Source of the DNA: Meloidogyne chitwoodi
Taxonomy: Eukaryota; Nematoda; Chromadorea; Rhabditida; Meloidogynidae
Length of the DNA stretch: 64,000 nucleotides
Direction: 5' to 3'
NCBI GenBank assembly: GCA_015183035.1
Contig: JACZZP010000001.1
Span: 434,001-498,000 of the forward strand
Part shown: positions 12,275-22,181 of the stretch, in pieces
Layout: each line of letters starts with the position of its first letter
Position numbering within the stretch: the first letter of the stretch is position 1
Translations under genes and position numbers: made by a program
Notes under the pieces: model-generated
What the model was told of the DNA's origin: nothing
The model's database searches: none
What the model saw: the letters and a program-made list of their open reading frames with translations, nothing else

Positions 12275-12599
12275 CTAAGTAGAATGATACTAAATTCGAA
12301 GCGCAAAAATAACTATGAGCCAGGATATAGGTTATTTAAAATAGAAAAATCATAGGGGGGAGTAAGTCCGTTTTAGTGATTACCGAGGCTGCTCAAAAAG
12401 TTTTATTAATTGTTTCAATTAGTAATGTGTAACTTTGTTCAAATTTGTCCAACTTAGATTATTTTGGTCAAATTCTACTAAACCCGAAGAGATCTTGATG
12501 AAAAAGCATATTTTCATTGGACTCGTAAATTTTTCAATGGACTCGTAAATTTTTTAATGACTCATAAAAGTTCAATGGAATCATGACCTGGACTAGCAC
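12151..12599. mobile_element. Small inverted-repeat insertion in the last exon of A4
   Basis: The inserted block begins GCTATGG and ends CTAGC, with several ATGAGTCCA/TGGACTCGT repeats facing each other near the two ends. Flanks GAAGACTTG and GATGACTTA look like a decayed 9-bp target duplication. The centre (about 12353-12500) has the GGGGGGAGTAAG, GATTACCG.GGCTGC and AACTTTGTTCAAA segments shared with 16275-16620 and 62530-62870. Confidence 0.6.
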
Positions 12600-12648
12600 C
12601 GATGACTTAATAGAAGAAAATAGCGTTGAAATTATTCGAATCAAATAA

Positions 12649-13640
12649 ATTGATTTATAGCATCGAAAATATGATTAATGAACTTACTATTTTCTTGGCA
12701 TAACGAATTTTATTTCAATTTTTTAAATAAATTATTTACTAATTAAAAATTTTTTAAATTAAATAATTTATTCGAGAGTATTTTTTTCAATAAAAAGAAT
12801 TTATTTGTTGGACTGAAAGAAAATTAACAGGGTAGTAGATTTTAAAAAATTAATTCAAAAAAATTTAAAAGCAACGTGTCAAATGCTAATATTTAATAAA
12901 ATTAAAATATTTACTTATAATAAACAGTTGATTAAATATATTTAATTATAATTTAAAAGAACAAGTTTTTTTTCGTCTTTTTAAATTTACACGTTGCATA
13001 CACCTCTCTTTTTAATTTTTTTTTAAATTAAATAATTTTTTTTATTTAATAAAATATGGTTGTTTTATTAATATAATATATACTTTAAAAAATTATTTTA
13101 ATATTTTATAAAAAAGAAAATTTTTTTAAAGCAATTTACATCTGTTTAAACAAAAATTTAATTTTATATTCAATTTAAAATTTCATATATAAGCTGGCTT
13201 AAAAATCAAATATTCTCAATTCAATTTAAAATATTTAATAATTATTAATTAACTTAAAAATTATTTAAAATTGTAAATAAGATCGCTGCTAGCTATTAAA
13301 TTTTTAAGCGTGGCTATAAGATCTGTTAAAAAGAAAACAAAAATGTCGTCTCTGTAGCTCAGTCGGTAGAGCTTCCGATTATATGTGGGCTGGCAATCTT
13401 TGGCTGTCGCAGGTTCGATGCCTGCCGGTGGATAAAAATTATTTAAAATTTAATTTATTCAATAAATAAAATTTTAAATAAATTTAATTTTAAAATATAA
13501 GACTGTAAGGAAGATCGCTGCTAGCAATTAGAGCGTTCTAATAAATTTCGGGTTTATTATCATTTTTTATAACCGTAAGAAAAAAATTTTTTTTTACTAA
13601 TCAAATAATTATTTTAAATTTAAGTATTAAATTTGAAAAA
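12649..13640. other. Intergenic, upstream region of defensin-like gene 2
   Basis: Apart from the tRNA-like sequence at 13351-13434 this is A/T-rich. About 12840-13200 resembles, in inverted orientation, the region 49600-49980 upstream of defensin-like gene 3 (GTAGATTTT, TAATATTTAATAAAATTAAA, CTCTCTTTTTAAT, TGTTTAAACAAA), so the two genes were duplicated with their upstream DNA. AGATCGCTGCTAGC occurs twice (about 13279 and 13512). Confidence 0.55.
13351..13434 (+). tRNA. tRNA-like sequence, probably a tRNA pseudogene
   Basis: The D arm GCTC-AGTCGGTA-GAGC and the T arm GCAGG-TTCGATG-CCTGC are perfect and match pol III box A (TAGCTCAGTCGG) and box B (GGTTCGATGCC). The acceptor pairing (GTCTCTG with CGGTGGA) is poor and the anticodon stem is only partly paired. 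About 84 nt means a long variable arm or a short intron. I would not assign an amino acid. Confidence 0.4.
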
Positions 13641-13643
13641 AAT

Positions 13644-14023
13644 ATGAAATTTATTATACTTTTATTAATTTCTACTCTTTTCATAATTAATTTAAATAAT
13701 AATAATGGAGGTGTTTTAGCTAATGTTAAAAGTAAAACATTTAAATATAAAGGGGAAATTTAATTTTTTATTTAAAGAAAAATAGTAGAATTATTTAATT
13801 TTTGATCTTCCTAATTTACATTTAATTAAACTTTTACCAAAAATTTGAAACTAACAAAATATAATGGCTAAATTAAAAATTATTAAATTATTACTATTAT
13901 TTTTAAGTTGATTGCGTTAAATACAAAAGCAGTAAATTATGTGCTGATTGCAACCGTCAAATTGGCCACACAACTAATGCAATTTGCGATGATAAAGGTC
14001 AAAACTGTCATTGTTTAAACTAA
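13644..14023 (+). CDS. Defensin-like secreted Cys-rich peptide 2 (divergent)
   Basis: Two exons (13644-13731, 13908-14023) give 67 aa. The signal peptide MKFIILLLISTLFIINLNNN followed by NGGVLANV is nearly that of gene 1. Mature part: six Cys as C-x8-C-x2-C-x11-C-x6-C-x-C (LCADC and CHC visible). The CxxC instead of CxxxC departs from the classic CS-alpha-beta helix spacing, so the fold may be altered or the copy may be decaying. Splice sites chosen: GTTAAAA|GTAAAA and TTTTTAAG|TTGATT; the phases agree. The mature peptide is less cationic than copies 1 and 3. Confidence 0.6.
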
Positions 14024-14343
14024 CTGTGCGGAAATAACTATAAAAATGATATTTAATTGAAATACAAATTTTATGAAAAAATATAATTTTCAAACAATTT
14101 TTTAAATTGTCGAATGTATTTAAATTCATAATATAAATAAATAATTTGGGAAAATACAAAAAAATAATGGTAATTTTTAAATAATTTTTTTATTTAATAA
14201 AATAAATAAGATAAAATTAATTTAAAAAATAATTACATATTAAAAAAAAAATTTAATCATTTACATTAAAAAATAAATAAAGAATTTAAGATATGTCTAG
14301 AAAAAAATTTTGAGTAATTAATATTATCGCAGTGAACATCAAT

Positions 14344-15829
14344 TTATTTGATTTTAATAATTTGAATAATTTTAATACGATCACTTTCACTTTCATCTAA
14401 TTTCAATACAATTGTAAACACCATTTTAGGGTCATAAATATTTGTAATTTTATAACATTTTTCTTTATTATTGCTTTCACTCGTTTCAACTCCTTTGATA
14501 ATTAATTTAGAACGAATAGCGCATCCGAAGTTGAAATCGAATTCAATCTTAGCCACAATTTTTGATAAATCTGTTGATGTTTCTATAATCTAAAATTTTT
14601 GAATTATTTTTTGTGTAAAACGACCTTAATTCTCTTAACTTACATTTAAAAGATGATTATAAAATATGAAATTTATTCCAAGATAAGACTGGTTGAAAGT
14701 AACTTGAGGAATTCTATAACCTTCATTTAACAGTAATTCTAATAAAAAATTGATCTCTTTCTCTGTGATGTCATCTTCATCTATTTCGACAGCCATACAA
14801 AGACGTTCACTAATAACAAAACGATCAAAAGTGAATTTCCAATCATTAATATCTTGAGCATAAAAAAAGAGAAAAGCTTCTCTGCAATTCAATTTTAATT
14901 TATTGATTTCATCATTATCAAAAAGCAATTTAATCATTTTAGGATTAATAATAAAATAACCAAATTCGATAGTATCAAAAACACAGCGAAACATTTCCAA
15001 TAACCAATAACGAATAACTTTCAATTCATCGATGGTTAGAGGAAATAATGGCCATTTAAATGAATAACCCAGTTCATTTGAGTGATCTATAAAATAATAA
15101 ATGTTAATTTATAAATAAATATTCGGTAAAAAGTGAAGAAAATTTTGCTTAAAATTACCTTCTTTAAAAATAATCCACGGCTTATCTTCAGGAGCCTTAT
15201 ATGGACCTAGAGTACGTATTATAAAGACAGGAATTTGTTTATCCAAAGCAGATAACCACTAATAAATGACACAAAAATTAAAATTAAATAAAATGACAAC
15301 CTTTTCCTGAAGATGATTACTCAAAGGAAAATCGACTGAATCATCACTTTCACGAACATTATAAGATCCGAACATCTTAAATAATAAAATTAAAAAAAAC
15401 AAACTAAAATTACAAAAAAGAGCAGGTCAAATCTTTTACGAGCCAAACTTCCTTTGTATTTATTAACAAATTCATAAAAATGTCGATTGGTTTGTTTAAT
15501 TTTGAGCAATTCAGCAAAGTTGAGGTCTTTGAGAATTTTGTGTTGAATTTCTGCTGGTAAATATTCAATTGTTTTTTCTTAAATTTGAAGTTAAAAATAA
15601 AACTGAATATTCAAAAAAAACCTTCTTTCTCCTCTGTTTTAGAAGTAGAATTCGCAAAAATACTTTGATGAATGAATAAGTTCCTTAAACAATTTGCAAT
15701 TGTTTCAAGCTATAAAAAATTTTATTAAAAAAAAAAGATTTTTAAGCATTAAATTCACAAATTTAGAATAAAAATGAAAAACTTTAATCTTTAAATAAAT
15801 TTTAAAAATAAACGTACAATATGAAGCAT
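14344..15829 (-). CDS. F-box protein, subfamily A (A5), leader-exon type
   Basis: The F-box exon (about 15578-15414) reads TIEYLPAEIQHKILKDLNFA with ATT where other copies have ATG. An in-frame start comes from upstream: a 12-nt exon ATG-CTT-CAT-ATT with donor GTACGT (start 15829). It is followed by an exon LETIANCLRNLFIHQSIF, ANSTSKTEEKE, that splices in phase to EKTIEYLP. Downstream come DNVRESDDSVDFPLSNHL, WLSALDKQIPVFI, the middle module (15055-14647; FINPKMIKLLFD, GYRIPQV, FYNHLLNV) and the last exon (KLIIKGVETSESNN, CYKITNIYDPK). The promoter hairpin and a TATA box are upstream. The missing internal ATG makes the leader obligatory if the gene works. Confidence 0.7.
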
Positions 15830-15884
15830 CTTGTAGGCAGAACAATTTTTTAAATAAAAATAAAAGTTAAAATATATTTAATAA

Positions 15885-16051
15885 AACAACTGGGGGAATC
15901 AGAAATGTTTCGAAACTAAAAAACTATTGAAACTAGCAAAATTTTAAAAATATCTAAATCAAAATTTCGAAACATCTCTGATGGAAATACCACTGAAAAA
16001 GTAAGAGTGGAAAAAATAAGATTGTTTGAATAAATATGTTTCCTTTTATAC
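15885..16051 (-). promoter_or_regulatory. Leader cassette promoter of A5: TATA box plus TTTCGAAA hairpin
   Basis: GTATAAAAG (16051-16043, minus strand) is followed about 75 bp later by an inverted repeat, AGAGATGTTTCGAAA facing TTTCGAAACATTTCT (15975-15895), just upstream of the micro-exon at 15829. One of six such cassettes. Confidence 0.65.
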
Positions 16052-16125
16052 TAAGAATTGTGAGGTAAATGTGGAAAAGATAAAAATAATTTATTTGAAT
16101 TAATAAAGTATAAAACTTTTGGGTA

Positions 16126-16764
16126 TTGTGACTTATACTAGGTTTTTTATTTCTGGACTGATTTGAACAAGTAAGGTGTCATTTGAAAGAGCTCCAAAAA
16201 CTGAATCGATCTAGATATGGGGTTAGTTGGTCCGACAAATATGGACCAAGTTACAGACCCCTGAAAATTGAAAAAACGTAGGGGGGAGTAAGCTCCTCAA
16301 AGTGATTACCGCGGCTGCACTTAAATTATTTTCACTGAATTAATTATTTTGTTGTAATTATAGCTGTAGAATAACGCATGTACCAAAAAGCCAACCAGGG
16401 ATGGGCTCCCAAATGAAAAAGTCATAAAACACTCACAATAGGTCCAAGTTTGACGTGTTTCTAGCAAACTTTGATCCTTCATAACTTTGTTCAAAATCGT
16501 TCAATCAAGACGATTTTGGTCGAATTCGATAGGTCTCGAAGAGCTCTTTCGAATAAGCTATCATATTCATATTTGAATTTTTTTACCCCAAAATGAGCTT
16601 GGTCCCCCCTACACTTTAACAATTTTCAGGAGTCTGTAACTTGGTTCATATTTGTCGGACCAACTAACCCCATATCTAGTTCGACTCAGTTTTCGGAGCT
16701 CTTTCAAATGACACCTTACTTGTTCAAATCAGTCCAGAAATACAAAACCTAGTATAAGTCACAA
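16126..16764. mobile_element. Inverted-repeat element (MITE-like) with arms of about 145 bp
   Basis: The left end TTGTGACTTATACTAGG and the right end CCTAGTATAAGTCACAA face each other. The arms match over about 145 bp (TTCTGGACTGATTTGAACAA, GGGGTTAGTTGGTCCGACAA) with few mismatches. No ORF. The core 16275-16620 is shared with the element at 62378-63237. No clear target duplication, because the right flank is occupied by a second element. Confidence 0.8.
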
Positions 16765-16765
16765 C

Positions 16766-17334
16766 GGTAAATATCCAGTTGACTGCCTACCTGTCCGCAA
16801 AGAGAATTCGCTCTTTCTTTTCTTCTCTTGCATTTTTGGCGTTAGGAGAAGTGCACGCTTATTTTTCATTCTCCGCTATAGTATGCCTTTTGAAACTTGG
16901 AAAGAAAGGGATAAAATAATTAAAATTAATTAATAATAAAGTAAAAATATATTTATTTTAAAAGTGATCAAAGATTAATAATCAAAGAACATAAATTTGA
17001 GACAACCTTCTCATATAATGTATATTTCTAGAAGAACAGGTGGATAACAACCTTTTATGGGATTATAATGAAAGGATAAAAACCAGTAAAAGGACAAATA
17101 TTTAAGTAATTCAGTTTCTATAAGGTGTCTTATCTGACGTCAATTCTGATCTTAATCACTTTATTATTAATTAATTTTAATTATTTTATCCCTTTCTTTC
17201 CAAGTTTCAAAAGGCATACTATAGCGGAGAATGAAAAATAAGCGTGCACTTCTCCTAACGCCAAAAATGCAAGAGAAGAAAAGAAAGAGCGAATTCTCTT
17301 TGCGGACAGGTAGGCAGTCAACTGGTTATTTACC
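16766..17334. mobile_element. 569-bp inverted-repeat element, 9-bp target duplication (Mutator-like inference)
   Basis: The arms 16766-16942 and 17158-17334 match over about 177 bp with one mismatch. Ends are GGTAAATA. The 9-bp AGTCACAAC stands on both sides (16757-16765 and 17335-17343), so it inserted in or beside the terminus of the older element at 16126. Long arms, a 9-bp duplication and no ORF suggest a non-autonomous Mutator-like element. It contains TGTCCGCAAA, also found in the elements at 30247 and 62378. Confidence 0.85.
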
Positions 17335-17701
17335 AGTCACAACATTCAAACTTTTTTTATTATATTTTTAATTATTTATTATTTTGTTTATTATTTTTAA
17401 AATATTTAATTATTAATTTGATCATGTTTTCAAGACATTTAATTTGATCAATCATTAATTTAAAACAATTTAATTTTAAAATAAATATTAAAGTTCAATT
17501 AAATCAGACAAAATTGAAAATTATGGATATGAAAAAATATTTGAATGTAAAAACATCGTATTTCCTCTTTTATTACCCTTCTCTACACTATTAATTACCA
17601 GTCAAAATATTAACCCCATTCATCATAACCTCTATATATGTATCCTGGTTTGGAACTGAATCCCAATTAATTTGGAGAAATTTAATATTTTTGATAAAAA
17701 T

Positions 17702-17793
17702 ATGAAAAATTTATCAATTTATAAACAAATTGATATTTTAAAATTTCTCAATTTTGAACAATTATTTTCTGTTCTACACAGCTCGACGAACTA
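17702..17793 (+). pseudogene. Truncated F-box subfamily B fragment
   Basis: Reads MKNLSIYKQIDILKFLNFEQ, LFSV, then diverges and stops. It keeps the typical TTTTGATAAAAATATG context before the start. No later exons follow, so this is a broken first exon. Confidence 0.75.
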
Positions 17794-17968
17794 AATAAAT
17801 TATTCAATTTTATTGTAATAAAACATTGTTAATGAATTTAGATTTTTTTAATATTTTATTTGCTTAAAAAGTAAAAAAAATAAAATAATGCGTATTAAGG
17901 AGCGTGAATAGATGCGAATGGCGTTTTGTTTTTACCAAAATGACATTTCCTCATCAACCAATTTTGTA

Positions 17969-17977
17969 GTATAAAAG
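17969..17977 (+). promoter_or_regulatory. TATA box of A6
   Basis: GTATAAAAG followed by TAAAACACATTG and TTTAACTCTATTCCTAC, similar to other A gene promoters; about 120 bp before the ATG. Confidence 0.6.
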
Positions 17978-18264
17978 TAAAACACATTGTAGATAATTAA
18001 TTTAATTTAACTCTATTCCTACTTTTTGCTGGTATTTCCAATTGTGTATTTCTTTTATTTTCTTTTTTATTTTCAGCTTAAACTTTTTTAAAAGTTATGG
18101 AATATTTGTCTGCTGAAATTCAACTTTTAATTATTAAAAATCTCGACTTTGATGAATTGATCAAAATGAAGCAAACCAGTCGTCATTTCTGTGAATTTAT
18201 TAATAAATATAAAGATGAATTTGATCGTAAAAGATTCAAGATGCTCGGCTTTTATGGCAATCAG

Positions 18265-18650
18265 GGTGATCTTGAACAATTTTTGCGCCACCCCAAATAA
18301 TCGCAGTGACATAGCAAAAACGTGTTTTTAAGGATTATCGAATGCGCTTTTTCCGTGAAAATAACGTGTGAGCAGCCTTGGTAATCACTAGATTCAATCG
18401 TTCATAACTTTGTTCAAATCTAACCAAATTCAGTTATTTTGGTCTTATTTGACTCAGCTCTATGAAGTTTTCAAATAAGAGGTTGTTTGTATTACTTTTT
18501 AAAAAAATTTGAAAAAAGGGGGATACAAAGCTTATAAGTACCAAAACGGATATCAAATAAGAATCAGCGCCCCCGATAACACCTAAAAACACGTTTTTAC
18601 TATGTCATTGCGATTATTTGGGGAGGCAAAAAAAATTGTTCAAAATCACC
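18265..18650. mobile_element. 386-bp inverted-repeat element inside the F-box exon of A6
   Basis: The ends GGTGATCTTGAACAATTTTT and the reverse of AAAATTGTTCAAAATCACC pair over about 80 bp, including CCCCAAATAATCGCAGTGAC against GTCATTGCGATTATTTGGGG. The core has GGTAATCACT and AACTTTGTTCAAA segments of the shared repeat family. No clear target duplication. Confidence 0.8.
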
Positions 18651-19423
18651 GCCAAGCTTTTCAGAGAATGAGGAAATTGGTTTATGGTATACTTCTCGTG
18701 TGAAAGATATGGCAAACAAATTTACTTTGAGCGAAAATCTTCAACAAAAGGTTAACATTTTTATTTAAATTTTAATATATTTTTTTTTCTCATTTAGTGG
18801 CTATCTGCTATTGATAAACAAATTCATGTTTTTATTTACAATACATTTCCTGTAAAATATCGACCGATGCTTTGGTTTGATCATGGTAAATATTAAAAAT
18901 ATAATAATTTGGAAATTTTCTTCACTTTTTAAAATTTTTTTTGAAATTTAAATTCATTAATTAATATTTTTATTTAGTAGTAGGATCAGAGATCGAGGTT
19001 TTTCAATTGCAATTTCCAATATTTCCTCGAAACATCGAGGAATTAAAAGTTATTCGTTATTGGTTAGAGCAAATGTTCCGCTGTGATTATAATACTATTC
19101 ACTTTAATGAACACATTTTTAATCCAGAGATGTTTAATTTGGTTTTTGATAATGAAGAAATTGCTAAATTAATAATTAAATGTCGAAAGATTCGTTTTTT
19201 CTTCTTTGGAAATATTGATTTTTGGAAATTTACTTTGGATCGTTTGGTTGTTAGTGAAAAGCTTATTATGAAATTCAACATTGCTTGGACAACAGAGGGA
19301 GACAACTATATTTTATTAGAATTATTGTCAAAAGAAGGTTATAGAATTCCTATGGTTGAGTTTGAATCTCATAATTATTTGACTTTATTTTACAATCTTC
19401 TTGTAATTGTAAGAGAATTTGCA

Positions 19424-19635
19424 ACTTTTCTAGTTTAGTAAACACCCCATTTATTCGCAATAAAATATATAGTACATTAAGTGACCGTTTCGTCCAAACT
19501 TGGATCTGGTCGTGTTGAAATTGACTTTAATATGTACTTTAGAAGGTACTTTGGTCGGATGGTGCTTTCCCTGTCACGAACAATAAAACATAATTTCTTG
19601 CGAATAAATTAGGTGTTTGCTTAAACTAGAAAAGT
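19424..19635. mobile_element. 212-bp inverted-repeat element in the last intron of A6
   Basis: ACTTTTCTAGTTTAGTAAAC at the left faces GTTTGCTTAAACTAGAAAAG at the right, and CCATTTATTCGCAA faces TTGCGAATAAATTAGG. No ORF. It lengthens the intron but does not touch the exons. Confidence 0.75.
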
Positions 19636-19764
19636 TTAAAATATTTTATTAAATTCAAAATTTTTAGAATCTAGAAAACTCGACAGATTTATCAAAAGTG
19701 GTAGCTAAAATTAAATTTGATTGCGATTTAGAACGCTTCTCTCGTTCTAACTTAATTGTTAAAG

Positions 19765-19962
19765 GTGAGTAGGTCGAAACAGAGAGTCTTGCCGAGACCG
19801 AGAGTCTCGATGCTCAGTCTCGTCGAGACCGAGACCAAATATACACCCCTAAAGATTGACTTTTGTATTATTATCGCAGCAAAATGTTTAAACTTTCACT
19901 GTTGGTAAATTATTTTCTCGATTTTTCCCAAAAGTCTCGGTCTCGATCTACTCAAATTAAAG
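19765..19962 (+). mobile_element. 198-bp intron-like insertion in the last exon of A6
   Basis: TTAAAGGTG occurs at 19759-19767 and again at 19957-19965, and the inserted ends are weakly inverted (GAGTAGGTCGA, TCGATCTACTC). The insertion supplies a GTGAGT donor and ends in AAAG before GTGTCGAAATG. Removing 19765-19962 as an intron restores the family reading frame exactly (LIVKGVEMNESSN). Inner sequence has repeated GAGACCGAGA/TCTCGGTCTCG. The acceptor lacks a pyrimidine tract, so splicing is uncertain. Confidence 0.6.
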
Positions 19963-20217
19963 GTGTCGAAATGAATGAAAGCAGTAATACAAAAATATTA
20001 TATAAAATTACAAATATTCACGATTCTAAAATGAAGTTTTCGGTTTTATGGGAATTAGAAGAAGAAGGAAGCGATTCAATTAAAATTGTAGAAATTGCTC
20101 AACTCAAGTAAATTGATGTATCTCAACGAAAATATTAAGAATTATTTTTTGACGTATCGAATTTTATTTTTTTTGTTAATATAATAAATTGTTTATATTT
20201 ATTTTTATATCTATAAT

Positions 20218-20318
20218 TTAATCTGTATACCAACATGGCAATTTCATTTTACACTCTCCAGATTTGTGTCCTTTGCAAGGCTTTATACGTTCACTAAATC
20301 GCCAAGCCCAGCATGGAC
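20218..20318 (-). pseudogene. Orphan defensin-like second exon
   Basis: After a TTTATTATTTTTAAAG acceptor the minus strand reads GPCWAWRFSERIKPCKG, HKSGECKMKLPCWYTD, stop. Length, acceptor phase and the GHKSGEC/CWY ending match exon 2 of defensin-like gene 1 (GHKNGHC, CWC), but two of the six Cys are gone (second and last). The signal-peptide exon is not found; the LTR element begins about 60 bp upstream of this exon and may have separated them. Confidence 0.55.
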
Positions 20319-20379
20319 CTTTAAAAATAATAAATTTAATTGGTCCCTTTTCTAAGCTTTTTTGAGTTAACAGAATGAA

Positions 20380-20793
20380 GTAAAGCGTTTGCTGGCCCTT
20401 AGATGGAATGATGTTATAAGTCCCGGTGTGGCGTGCGATGTTATATTAAGAATGCCCTATGGATGTTATTGTCCCACTGCTGTGGGTCCCAAAGGTGTTA
20501 TTGTTGTTGTCCCAAAGGTGTTAATGTCCCCAAAGGCGATGCAGGCATATGAGCTAGAGGGAGCGTGGAGGGGAGGCCTTTCAGTTATATGTTATTTGTT
20601 GGTCGGCGTCGAGGCCGACTTCCCGGGAAGCGCTTGGATATATTGACTACTCTACGCTTGCAAGTGATTAGCGGAGTGTTCTTCGAAGTGTGTTCCTTTT
20701 TCCCTATTTTCCTTTTCCTTATATGCTGGGACTTTGTTCATCCCTTTTCTTATCTTTCCATCTTTGGCCTGGCAGGATCAAAGTCTGCCTTAC
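20380..20793 (-). repeat. 3' LTR
   Basis: The copy at the left edge is the 3' LTR because coding is on the minus strand. It is identical by eye to 25794-26207. The internal side carries AGGGACGGTCTTCCCCGGGG and GTTGGAGGTGT, a G-rich stretch where the polypurine tract should be. Confidence 0.85.
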
Positions 20794-21504
20794 ACCTCCA
20801 ACCCCGGGGAAGACCGTCCCTGGTCTTATCTTCCATGTCTATAATTTGAGTTCATTTCTTTTATTCTTCATGGCACATCTCCAATCATTTCTTTAGTTTA
20901 GATAATTGATTCTGATTCTTCGTTTTTTTGTGAGACACGAACTGATTGAATTTAGTTATTGATTGTTTTTCTTCTTTTAACGTTTGGTTGTTTTATCTAG
21001 TGGTGTGTTGTTCATGTGATGTTGCTCGATCGCCATATTTTACTCATGTTGTGGATACAGATGTTGCAACATTCTTTCACTTAATGATTATCAGTTTCTT
21101 CTGTGGTTTTTGATGTTGCGACTGCTAACTTTTCCACTAAAGATTGATAATCTTGATTACTTTAAATAGCCTGAATTATTGTAGTTGCTAAGTGAATCAC
21201 TTTTATTTCATTTTTCGAATTCTTGTAGTGCAGACATCATTTGACTTCATTGAGTTAACTTAGCGTTCTGGTTTTCTTCATTTACTTCTTCAATTTTCTT
21301 ATTGTTCTTGATTTCTGTCTGACTTGCTACTCCTCCAACCTTGGGGTAGTCCGTCCCTGGACCTAAAATATTTCATTTATTTCGTGCTTCTATTTCCTCT
21401 TTTTTAATATAATGAATCTTATATGTTTTCTGAACTCTCACCTTTCTTCTACTTCTTTATGAATTTTTCATACTGAATCTTCTTCATAATTTATTTTCAT
21501 TTTG

Positions 21505-21680
21505 TTTGACACCGGAGTGTCCATGGCCGAAGCCGATTTTTTTATTTTGTTTGACACCGGAGTGTCCATGGCCGAAGCCGATATTTTATTTTGTTTGACA
21601 CCGGAGTGTCCATGGCCGAAGCCGATCTCGATATTTTTTTTGACACCGGAGTGTCCATGGCCGAAGCCGATATCGATGTT
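21505..21680. repeat. Tandem repeat in the LTR element (4 copies)
   Basis: Four copies of GACACCGGAGTGTCCATGGC followed by CGAAGCCGAT, 41-46 bp apart. Related single copies occur in gag (about 24801, GACACCTGGGTGTCC) and in the leader (about 25677, GACACCGGGGTGTCC). Each core is itself a near-palindrome. On the minus strand the copies read (M/V)DTPVSNK, like the gag N-terminus. Confidence 0.8.
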
Positions 21681-22181
21681 GAAGACAATTGAGATTTGAC
21701 CCATTTTCTCGTCCAGTTTTCTTTCTGGTTCTCGATTTTCTATTGCTTCTCTAGCTTCTTCGAGTGATATTTCCGGTCCTTGTCTTCAGGCATTTCTCCT
21801 TTCTTTTGCTCTTATTTGATTCCAATTGCATAGTGTTCATCTTCTTTTCTCAGCGTGAGCAAGAGGCAGAGTGTTTATCTATCAGACATCTGATGGGTAG
21901 TGTGAAGCATATTGGGAATTCTGCGATGTCTTCCAATTTTGTTTGTTCCTATCCGGTTGTCTTTGTAGTCTTGACAGTTATCTGCAAGAATATTTTCTTT
22001 ACCTGCGTTACTTTTCCAATTTTGCGTTGTAATAATCTCTTTTTTGAATAAGTATGCCAGAGGTTTTGTTCAGTGTGTAGTTTAATCTCAGCCATGTAAT
22101 TAAATGGTCTAAATTATCTTAAAATTCATATTATGTTCTCTAATTTAATTTGGACAGGCACCTATTTCCGTTCGGATGTTG

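Larger units (their letters stand above)
18097..20111 (+). pseudogene. F-box gene, subfamily A (A6), with three insertions
   Basis: Exon 1 begins MEYLSAEIQLLIIKNLDFDE with a normal F-box. It is cut after FYGNQ by an inverted-repeat element (18265-18650) and resumes as NEEIGLWYTSRVKDMANKF to ENLQQK at about 18750. Then come WLSAIDKQIHVFIYNTFPVK, the middle module from about 18980 (LPIFPRNIEELKVI in QFPIF form, FNPEMFNLVFD, GYRIPMV) and the last exon from about 19669 (NLENSTDLSKVVAKIKF). A second element (19424-19635) sits in the last intron and a third, intron-like insertion (19765-19962) in the last exon. The reading frame then ends with ILYKITNIHDSK, EIAQLK. The exon 1 insertion brings a stop at 18298, so the gene is probably dead unless that insertion is spliced out too. 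Confidence 0.7.

Noticed and set aside
20389..20896. Short open frames on the plus strand in the LTRs
   Set aside because: They occur identically in both LTRs and are antisense to the element's coding strand; LTRs are non-coding.
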